DNA from: Panorpa germanica
Taxonomy: Eukaryota; Arthropoda; Insecta; Mecoptera; Panorpidae
Length of the DNA: 64,000 nucleotides
Direction of reading: 5' to 3'
NCBI GenBank assembly: GCA_963678705.1
Contig: OY783222.1
Location: 13,649,730-13,713,729, forward strand
The position numbers were made by a program, and so were the translations under genes. Positions within the stretch are counted from its first letter, which is position 1, and every line of letters begins with the position of its first letter. The notes under the pieces were generated by a model. It did no database searches, was not told the DNA's origin, and saw only the letters and a list, made by a program, of their open reading frames with translations. Below, piece by piece: positions 13,901-25,900 of this stretch.

Positions 13901-16900
13901 CAAACGTTGTATATAGGTAACATTATTATGTAACACAAATCTTAAATAAACGTAACTATGTTTAGCGGGTTAGTTGTTTTAATGTGTTTAACAAATGTGA
14001 AAATAATTACCCTTATATTATCGAGTTCGTTTTGCGTGACTGTTAGCTGCTGCAAGAGCTCTGGAACCGACACTCTGCTGGGAGCAGCATGAGCAAACTC
14101 TAAAACCTAGCGAATTTATAACAATTATTATATAACAATATTATTATTGACTTTAAATTATTTATAATTAAGCCCCATTCCCACTTTCTGTTTTTTTTAA
14201 CGTTTTAACCTAAATGTAAATTTCAGCTTGAGAAATATGAAGAAATGAAATTAATTATATTAAATACAATAATTTATATTAAATAAAGATAGTAATTATT
14301 ACTAAATAATGTATATTACTGAGGCATGACGTATGACTTCACAAGTTCAAAATTACATTTAAGGTTATAATCTAAAAATTAAAACTAAAAACAATGAGTG
14401 AGATTGGAGCCTTAAATATCATTCCCACTCACTGCTTTAATTCAATTTTGTGTTTTGTATTTAATTTAAATTGTTTAGCATATGGCAATACGCGTAGTCA
14501 TTCACAGTACCATTTTTAATTTAATTAATTTTTTAAGCTTTCTTAGTTTTTTTAGAACCTTAAAAGATCCAACGTTTTAAATTAAAAATATTAAATTAGG
14601 AAAAACTATATTATATTATAACCTCCAAAATGTGACAATCTGTCAAAATGCAGTAGGATTTACTTTTAAAAGAAGTATAATGTCAGTTTTTGAAAAATAT
14701 AGAAGTGAAAACAATTTCTATTACTAATTGTTATTAAAAATAGCAATTTTAATTATTTCACATACAATTTTGTCGAACTGTCATTGATATTACTAACGAT
14801 GCTAAACTAAACTTAAATTAAAACATAAATGTGAAAGGGAATGCTTAAACTGAACCTCAAATCTAGATTACAATATTAAATAAAAACAGTAAATTAAATA
14901 TGAAAACAGTGAAAGGGTATGAGGCTTTCACGCAGTGTTATTCTGTTGCTTTAAAAGATAACTATTTATACATTTCATTCTTTTATATTAGAAAATAAAC
15001 ATACCCGGTCTGCATGTTCTATTTTAGCGGCTTCTTGTCCTTTTGTATACATTTGCAGATACATTTTCTTTTGTTTTTCTTCTTGTTCTTCTAGTTGCTT
15101 CATCACATCTTCCAACTGTTTTTCAAGTTCTCTGATTCTTTCTTTGGCTTGTTCGTAGTCCGGCACTAACTCACAATAACGTGAATTTACGTCGGACAGT
15201 TTTTGAAGTAAGGCTTCCACACGATCGTTGTGAGTACGCTTCAAATCCTGTTACACAAATTTAAGACTAATTTAATTCTATCCTTTCTAGAAATACATGT
15301 AATTTAGAGGAAAAAATCTTCTTTTTTTTTTACAGAACTTGATGGACTTCAGATATGATGTTAATATGAGGCGTCTAGATGCAAAGGGATGTAAGTGACA
15401 AAAAATAAAATTCTTCAGAAAACGAGTTTAAAGTTAAGATCGTATAGGGGTTATCGTTTAGTAGGTTTTAGATTAGAATTCACTCTATTTAGTAAAATCT
15501 GTCCAAGTTTTTGCTTATACCTCTGTGCCGCGAAATAGTTTAGTACATCTTCTATCGTTTGCGTTGGTTAACTCTAATTTGCAAAATTTGTCACTTACGT
15601 CGCTTTGCTTCTAGACGCCTCTCGGAATTAAATATAATAAGCTATAAACTTGTAAAAATCTTTATTTTGATATTTTATAAGTTAGGTCAATGGTGTCATA
15701 GAATCCTGTGTACGCCATAGAATCCCGTCACAGATTACAACAAAATTTTGGTTTTTTGTAAATATCTTGTTTCCTTTGCTTTAAATAACATTTGGAGTTA
15801 GTTATTAGAAGAGTTTTGCAGTAATTAGAGCATAAAATTCTCTACAAATTTGATATTATGCATTCTTTCGTGTGATCAATCGTTCCCGAGATATAGCGCG
15901 GAGAGTGGGAAGCTCGTATCCGTGTATAGGATAATGCTAACACTGGATTTATTAGTACAGAGACTGTGGAATTTGGTACAGTGAAAGAGTTCAATGAGTA
16001 GATAATTTTTACATGTAGAACCACATAAATTTGCGTTCCCTTCACTGTTTTATGGAGAATTCAAAATGGTTATTTCTTCGCACTCTATGCTAAAAATTCA
16101 TAGAGAATTTTAACCTCTAATAACATGTGACACATACGAAACAAGATATTTGCAAAAGAAACAAATTCTTGTGACATTTACAGAGAGTAAAGGAAAGGAA
16201 ATTGCACCTTAAACATAAACCATTAAATGAAACACACTTTAATGCTAAAGAAAATGTTGTTATAAATGTACATAACGTTATTTGCATAGAGGTATAAAAA
16301 TAGAGTGCGCAAGAGGCTGAATACTGCGATGTAGGCAAAGAGAGAGATACCTGCTGAGTGTCCTCTGCGTCTCTTTCTAACCGAGCAATGCGTCTGTTTG
16401 CATATCCTCTACCTCACGGCAAATCAGCCAAGCCAACAGCAGCAGTTCGGATAGAAAGAGACAGATAGGAAACTCGGCAGCTATCTCTCTCTTTGTTTTT
16501 ATCGCTTCCTCTTACACGCGGCCGTACTCTATGTTTATATCTATGGTTATTTGTGATGTACAAATTTCACAATTATCACAGAGAATCGCTAGTGCGGTTC
16601 TAAAGAATTTTGAATTACTTTTTAATTTTAAAATGCCTGACTTCCAATTTAATGATTGTGTATAATACATATGCAGACAATATCAAAATGATATTGATAT
16701 TAAATAATCCTAAAAAAAAAAAATCGTGTACGGAGTGTACCGATTGCGATTGCCACTGGTGAACTACCTTAATGCTATTTCGTTTATAAGTACCTGAGCT
16801 TGTACATCATTTCTTCGTGTTAATTCTTCAATTTTAGATTCATACAAATTAATCAGTCTTTTTCTTTCTTCATCTTTATCTTCCACAACCGTATTGCATC

Positions 16901-19900
16901 CCTTGTCGTGCATAGGAACGTTAAAAGAGTCCTTGGAATGTATAGAGGATGTGGTGATATCCTCGAAGTTTCCACTATCTGCAAATGAACTTTGCATGTC
17001 TGACACATGCAGCTTGTCGATACCCCCATGGTGCGTTTTGAAGTCAACAGTTGCGGAAAGGGCGCACGATTTGACGCGACCATCGTCTGTGAGATCGGCT
17101 AGGGGAGAGTCGGGGGTTTGTATATCGTCAGCGGTGTTCTCGCGAACGGTGACCGCGTCACTGGAGTTTGAGCGCTCTTCGGGAGAACATAAAGATGCTT
17201 TATATAACCGAAGCTCAACTACTTCTTTGGTTAACCTGTAATTATTTCACCAATTAGTAAGAATTTATTTTGCTATTTGAGTCTGGATAAATGTTAATTT
17301 AATTGTAATTGAGTAGTGAACTCATTTTTTAAAGTTGGTTATTTTAAATTTTTATTGAAATATCGGTAAATGTGTATATTGGTATTTTTATTTGTTTAAA
17401 TATCCAAAAGTTGACGGACATATAACAGATTACTCAATAAATTCGTAGGATGACATATAGATGGCGCCAGTATTGGCGAATCCATATGATTTTTAGATAG
17501 TACCCACCTTTATACGATATGTGTTAAAATGTCTTGACATTACGACCATTAGTTTACGAGTTACAGTGATTTTCGAGACGTCACTTTTGTAACTTTCAAA
17601 ATAATGGACAATTTTTAATTTACTGTGTTTATAAAGTCCGAATAACATTTGTCAAGACATTATTTTGCTATTTGCTTTGATATTTCAAACTAAACGTTTG
17701 TTTTACCGCCTAATTTTCAACCATGTTTTTGCGTCTCTATATCGTATTAAAATCTGTAGAATATAATAAGTAATCGAATTTATTTATCTTTGTATACCAC
17801 GTTCTAACATGACAACTTTATGAGTTCCTGAGACAGCTGTAAGTAACAGACTCTTTTACCCTAAGTCCACATATGCGTGATCGTTTATTCGTGCTCTTAG
17901 TCGTTTGTCAGATTCATATGCTTTGATGCGAATTTTTTACCGCATCTAGAGCGAAAACGTTCGTGTTAGTGTACGAATATCTGATTCTTTCTTGCGAACA
18001 TTCATGTGCGCATACATGGGTACCATGAATATTGAGCATTCATACCCGAACAAGTACACGCCGGGATTTGAGGGAGGGCAAGCGGGGTTACTGCCCCGGA
18101 CCTCCACAAGAGAGAGGCCCCCACAATAGAGATAAAAGTAATAAATTTTTGAAAGACTTGACGAAAAAAAATTGTTCCTTTTATTCGGAAAATAATTAGG
18201 GGGCGTCGCTCCTTCATTGCCCCGGGGCATCCACACCTCCAAATGCGGTACTGTAAGGTTACACCCTGTTGCTTAATAGCGATAGCAATTAATAGAAGGG
18301 AAGAGGGTAGAAAAGGATATAACGTCAATGGCCTTGAATTATTTTTGTAAATTTCTATCCCTGATTTTTATCCCTTTACTGAATGTCAAAAATGACAATT
18401 TCAAACATTTATAAGTTCTATAATATTGCGAATTGTATAAAATTTATTGAATATTTGCAACTTTATCAATAGTTGTTGCAGTTTCATAGAAATTCAGTTA
18501 TGGTCCACAATCCAATTCCTCAATTTTCCGATGATATGGTTGAATATTCATCTTACCTGAATATATCACTGTCCTTCTGTTCAAGATCTTGTCGAGCTTG
18601 GCAGAGAAGGGCTTTCAATCGTCTTATGTGTCTCTGCGCTCTTTGGGTAGGAGTTAGATATTCATCTCCAGTTTGTCCAGCGTGGGAGGAACAGTGAACC
18701 ACATATTTCATCTTCCTGCCGCTGAATGTCGTTCCATTTCTAATAAATTAATTCATAATTAAAATGATGTCGACATTTATATAATTAACTGCATAATATG
18801 TGCATAATTAGTTAGCTATTGCGAATAACGATTTAATTATTATTTAGTTTGTTTATAGTTATTTAGTTTATTAAAAATACATCGTTTCAACATCAACACA
18901 ATATTGAACGCAATTATTCAGAAGTTATGAAGCATTACAAAATTTCACATAATATTAGCATTGTAATTTGTTAAGCAAGAACTAACTGGCAACGGTAAGC
19001 AATGCGTTTGTCTGTGTACCATATACTCGTACGTTCCACTTTTCACTTTTACAATAAGTGGAAAACGAGTAAGCAACGGGCAATTTATATAGTGGGCGGA
19101 AGGCGTTCTTAAGGGCCTACCGGTGCAGGCAATTATGTATAGTTGATTTCACCAAAAGGCAATTAGGAGGAGATACAAGTGATTTCGGCAAAGGCAATGG
19201 GCTTGTGTCCTCATTTTTTTAGGGGTCGATTTTTTAATTGTTGATTGAAATTGATGTTAATAAACGTATATTAGCGTTTGTATTTTAATAAATATCTAAA
19301 TGTTGACGGAGATATAGCAATTAAAAATTTGAATTATAGTTTTAGCGTTACAGATGTCGGTCACATTTATGACCTATTTCTTCTATGGATAAGAGTTCTG
19401 TGTTGAATATGCTATCTCTTTTACGCTCTGTTATATAACAGATAGTGGACGGATGTCATATGTCCTGGAATGTTTAAATAAAGGACAAAATTGGAATGTT
19501 ATAATTAAAGAGACAAAACCATTTTTTTAATTATTAATATCTCCTAAAATATAAAGAGTTATTAAGAAATAATTGAACATTTGAGGTTCTAGTAACCCAC
19601 TTTATCAATGCATACTACACTTTTATAGAAAATAAGACATATGACACAAGCCCATTGTGATCGTGAAAGAATTATAAAAGGGGCCGTTTCAGATTTAGTC
19701 GCCTATTTTTTTTTTGTGGAAAGGCAATTCTCACTATACGTAAATAATTGGGTTCGGCGAAATGGAATTGTGACTAGATACAATTGATTTCGACGAAATC
19801 TATTTGTAAAAAATTCCAATTAATTTTTGGCGGGAGAACTAAAAAGAAAAAGTAATTGATGCTTGTGTCATGCCTTTAAAAAGTTAATGTTATTGTACTA

Positions 19901-22900
19901 CAATATGGTTCAAGAGTTTCGTATTTGCATATACCTAGTAGAGTAAAAGAACTTAATAGTCTGTAGCAGCAGACATCTGTATAAAATTGTATATCTGTAC
20001 GGTAATAAATATTTGTGGCAGAGAACGTATATGTATGCGACCATGTTACTTTATTAATAAAATGTTCAACTTTACGTTATTTTTTTTAAATAAGGACACG
20101 GTCAATAATAATCGCTTTTCTATAAATACGGAAAAAATATCACACTAAATATTATCAAATATTTTTATTAGAAAACTAGCTAAACGCTTGGGAAAGATTT
20201 TAATTTTTTTTTGTCATTTCAAAACAAAAATGAGGTACATTACCAGAGGGTGCCCGAGGGTGAATTTTAGGACACGTTGTATATAAAGATATACCGATTT
20301 GTTATTTTAATAAAAATAACAAAGTGGAGAAATTTTGTAAATGATTTGATCTTTGATAAAGCTTTGAGTCATTATACAGACCTGGCAACATAAGCATGAT
20401 CACAAGAAGCTGCAGAAGCCACTGAGCTGTAGCTGTGCAAGGAATCCACATCGTCATCGATATAGCCATTCTCTGGAGAATCTGGAGTCACTGGAGGTGT
20501 ACGCGGTACATGTCGGAACCCCACTGGAGTTGAAGAAGTCGCTGGACATAGTGGAGTACGTGGCGATCGTGATTTGTGAACTGAATTTGGTTGCAAACTT
20601 AGTGACTGAAAATTTATAATGTGAAAACATTAGTTTTTAATACAACATCTCTCTCATGCATCTCATTACGAATATTTTGTTTATTTCACTTCATTTTAAT
20701 GATTTAGACCAGGGCTGTGGAGTCGGAGTCGGTGTCGGCAAAATTGTACCGACTCCAACTCCGGCTTGAACTACCCAGTAAACAATTTAGTGAAGTGCCC
20801 TATTTAGTGACGTTTCTATCACTATTTCACTTCAATTATAGTTCGCATCAACTTTATCATTTGTATTCCGACAGGTGGAGTAATTTCGCCATTTGTAGCC
20901 GATAAAGTAGACATTTTATATGAAAAAATGTGAGAAACTGAACTATAAATGAACTCTTTCATGACAAAAAAAATCATGACGCATCTTCAATATGATGTCA
21001 AAGTGACTCCAAAATGTTTACTGGGTACGTACTGTGAAAATATTACATTTTTATTACTTTACTAAAATATTTAAATAATATAAATTGAAAAAATAATTAA
21101 CCAAGATGTAGAGTATATAGATGGTTCAAGACATTAATAGCTGTTTAATATTTTAAAGAGTTTTGTCTCTTTAATTATCCTGGTACTTTAACGACTGTTT
21201 TAATTGTTAATATATTCAATAATGTTAAGACTATTTTAAAAAAAATCCATTTGAGATCCGATAGTTAATTTTACAGTAGGTACATATTAATGACATTTCT
21301 AGAATTTAAGATATTGTTCAGAGCCAAATTAAAATGTACTCTATGAGAAAAATTAACAATTTCAAGTTCCGTTAAAAAAGGCGACCACTACACTATCTTA
21401 ACCAAATGTATACTGGACTATAGTAGATTTACACTGTATTGAATAAATAAATAAATAAGATAAATTTGCGCCACGTACAATGGAATCAGTCGAAGATTTC
21501 AGAACCTGAAATAAATTTAGTCTGTAGAAAATTGAATCTAAAATACATAAAATTTGCACTGGATAAAATGGAATCTTAATGGTTTCTAATAAAGGTACAT
21601 TTTTGATTCATTTCAATTTAAATTTCAAGTCAAATCTGTTAAACGCAAAATATATTCAATATAATAAATATTCACATAACTTTTTTCTTAAATACCTAAA
21701 GAACTTTAAAAAATTCTTTCTAAATAGATTTATGATAGTATTAATGAGCAAGAGGAAAGATTTCTTCTTTTTTAAATACGAAAAATATGTCAGAGATCGT
21801 TGTAAAGAACGTAAAATTGTTTACGTGATGTCTTTAATAAGTTTTGTGAGTATGGTAATGCGCAAAAGGGTACATTTACTTTTCAAAAAGCAGCAAAAAT
21901 AGGTCATAAAACATTGCGTATTAGGTAAAATCACTTACGTAACCGACAACATTTTTTGTGTTAGATAAAACTTGAGTAAGAAAGCTGTGTTTAACAGGTA
22001 TGGTTTATATACAGGGTGTCCCAAAGGGCAACGATAAGCCGGCACCAGAAAGTAGTCCTGCTCATGACTACACAAGAAAAAAAGATAAAATTTTTTTATC
22101 TCATTTTGTTTAGAAATTTCTTTTTTTCTTGTGTTGTCATGAGCAGGACCACCTTCTGGTGCCGGCTTATCGTTGAATTTTGGGTCACCCTGTATATTTC
22201 CTTTTTATATTAGATAATGTCTTAGAATTTAATTTGGTCGGAGAATGTTTATTTACCGACTTCGAAGCCCTGATAACCAGTGGGTCTTACGATAAAAATA
22301 GTTGTTAATAGTCAGGTAGAAGGATCAATTTCGTACAATTTATATGTGCAACATTTGTTTATATATGTGATAGATATTGAGCGGCATCGCTTTAAATTAG
22401 AATACTTAACTGAAAATTAGTAATGATTCAAAACAGCGCATAACATTCAACAGGTCGTCTATAAACTACGTGACTAGGTTAAGGGGAAGGGGTAGGTGTG
22501 GAAGGTGACTTGGAGATAAGCTACGTCCTTTATTTTATGTAATACAATAAATAGACTCTTGACAATGTTTAGACAATGAAGAGAATTTCTTTTTAGCTCA
22601 CACCGACAGAAAAAAAAAATTGTGCATGGTAAAAGCTATGGAAGACTACGTGAGAGGGAGGAGCTTCTGAAGGAACCGAAATGAGACCACGTAGTTTATG
22701 GATGACCACGCAGTAACTTTTTTATAGTATTATAGTATATACCCATTATAGTATAAAAACATATCATTTAAAACGATTTGAAATTACTAATTATTTATAT
22801 GTATACTATTGTACCGCCAATTTGTCGTATTCACTCTCAACTTTGAATTTTGAGGGTAGTTGTAGTTATTCTAGTTATTTTTGCCAACTGAGTATTTGCC

Positions 22901-25900
22901 TTCATCTATAGTAATGAGTTACGTGTCATCGTTCACCGGAGTGAAAGAGTCATTTCAATTTGTCAAACAATTGAACAATCATTCTATGTCGATTAACTTT
23001 CATTTAGAACAGGGGTTGCCAAACGACGGCACAGGGACGCTTTGTATATTCTGATACAATTGGTTTAGATTGCTACTTGATCGTAAACCAAAAGGACAAC
23101 GATCGTAATCTGAAGAGACAACAAAATGCTTTTTAATTTCTACAAAAATGTAAATGTTTTATTTTAATCTAATCTAACAGATTGGAAAGTAAATTAGCAG
23201 TTTGTATAAATAAACCCAAAACCATTGTTAGTTACAAACTTATATGTACAATTGGATGATCTGATGACTGTGCGTTAACATAAAAGTGTGTTTTATTTTA
23301 ATAGTTAAAATAATAATTAAATAAAGAAATAAGCAAATGTGTTACAAACTCTATTTTATTTGTGTTTTATCACGGGATACGCACTTACACGTTAATGAGA
23401 ATCTACATTGTGATCTACAGATGTTCATCGTAGACGAAGAAGACACAAATACAGCCAGTAACACTTTTTGCGTCTACAGATAAAAGGGGCATTGAGAAAA
23501 ATTCAGATGCCCGGAAGAGAACTTTGAAGAAAATTCAAATTGGATTGTGTATCTAATTATTTATAATTAATTATAAACATTTTATATGGGGTAAAAGGGT
23601 AGTTTTTGCATAGGGTAAACTTCGTCATAAAGTAAAATTTTATAAAGGGTGGAATAGTCTATTAACATTTTGAGTCAAATCTCTTTTCAAATGGTAAAAG
23701 ACTATTGGTCCACCATTGTTGTTAATAAATGCATGCAATATTCATATTTGTATATCAATATCTTGCTTTTATTTTTAATTAATGTTAGAATTAAGATTTC
23801 TTTGTCTCAATTCATTTATATTTTATACCTAGTTGTTTCATATACACTGCTCTCTGTGGGCAAACGATAATACTTCTTATATTTGTTTGTATGGGTCACT
23901 TCTCTAGGGTTCGACACTACGCATTTGGCTTAACCTTTTGGTGCATATACATATAATAATTATTACACACGTTTTTATTTATAACTGAAACCGCGAGTTA
24001 CATTTACTTAGGGTCGTAACTAGTATTCTTATTAACTAAAGTATTTAATCAATTTATATGTAATTCAATAGTGTAGTTTAGAATAAATGTAATCTAAAAA
24101 AGTTCTGATGTCTTGCTGTGTCTTTTGATTTAAATAAAAAATTGCTATTAATTACTAAATAGCTAAAAGGTCCTTCATAATCAAATTGTGCGCCCACTAA
24201 GCTCCTCGTGCGCTTAGATGTAAGCCCGTTCGAGAACTTGGATACCGCCTACAGATCGCAGATACGACTTAACAGCTTATAGATCTCTATACGGTCCAAA
24301 CTCCACAACCAATTATATACAAGCAAACTTTGGTATTTAATTAACAAATCGAAAAAAAAATTACCAAATTTTCAAAAAAGTAGATCAAATAACGTTTAAG
24401 GGGCAAATAAATCATTTTTTTAATATTTCGAAAGTATAGTCTTTTAAGAATATACCGTTAAATTTTTGTAAGGATATTGACAATATTTTCGTTTCTACAG
24501 CCTTTAGCATATATCAATAACCTTATAGCTATAGCATATACCATATAACAATTAACATACTTAAAACTTTAATCTTATTTATCTCAAAACTCCTGTTTTC
24601 GGCATGATGTTGTAGAATGAAAAAACTATTAAATCGAATCGTCTGAAATTTTAATATGTTATTCACAACATCAATAGCTATCGTTGGTACTAGAACTATT
24701 TTATTATTTCAACAATTTCGTATTCTTTTCATTAAATAACTGGTAAAAAATACCGGATCAAAAGCGCGCCATTTTTTCAATTTTCAATTTTTTCTTTCTG
24801 TAGTCCTGACTATAACTGTACTCAAATTTTTTGACAGGGTCTATTTCAGCGCCATTTTAAAATAATTAACAATTTTTTTGAATTCAAAAAAAGATTTTTT
24901 GTACAAGTATGTACAAGAAGTATAATAATAGTGTTAAAATATCGTTTTTCATTATTTTTATTATAAAAAACAATCCTCAAATACCTTAAATTTTCTCTAA
25001 AGAGCTCTAGACCATTAGATTGTGGATATTTATTATTTTGGTTAAGTATAATATAACATAAAACGCTTACTGTTAAAGAGTACATTTTGTAAAAACAATA
25101 TTTTCTGAAATATTATAATCAAAATGGTTTAAAACAAATTTAAAATAAAATTATGAATTATTTTATTGAATTCAAAACATACACACAAAGTAGACGCTAC
25201 TTTGCGACGGGGTAAACTCTATTGTATGTATAATTAGTAGGTAAGCACTGTTGTAATATTATTAATAATAATTTTAAAAAATAACTGGATGACCTCCTAC
25301 TGTGTTGGTAGTTTTAGTATGCTGAACGACACCATAGTCTGTAATTAACGCCCCATTGTTTTCGATCACTTAGACTTAATTGTCGTCGATTAAAAAGACC
25401 TTATTCCCCAATTAAACTGCGCAGTTGTTGAATGACTTGTTCTTTCTACTAAGAAACAACGGTAATTTGTTTTTCTGTATTCGTACTCAAATAAAAAACA
25501 TTGAAAGTTTAATTAAAGCAAAGATACAAAATAAAGAAACGTCAGCTATGCACGAATAGAAACATTGCATGAGTTCAACCAGCAGAACCATGTTCGCGTA
25601 GAACAAGGACCTGGGGCCTGGGGCCTGGGGCTCGCAATGAAACGCAGTGGGCCGTGCCATGCTCTCGAGTGTCCGTTTTTATAGAAATTACAAACAATTA
25701 GACAGGCGCCTGTAACCTACGGCCCGCGGACTCTTTTCTAAACAACTGGGAAACGATATTCAATGAGCAATACTTAATGTAGAATAGAACTACTGTTTTC
25801 TTTTTTATTTGGGTCAAGTGGATTTTCAATCAATGGATAAATTGCTGGTTGATCATTAGACCAGATGTAATTATGTAAATGAATGAAAAAATTATAAAAG

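Noticed and set aside
16894..17241. 115-aa plus-strand frame
   Set aside because: Antisense shadow of qtc exon 4, whose minus-strand frame matches the family and has splice sites.
21579..21902. 107-aa Lys/Phe-rich frame
   Set aside because: Low-complexity AT-rich translation without splice sites or motif.
23010..23420. hAT element starting CAGGGGTTGCCAAACG
   Set aside because: No convincing partner terminus or 8-bp target duplication was found.
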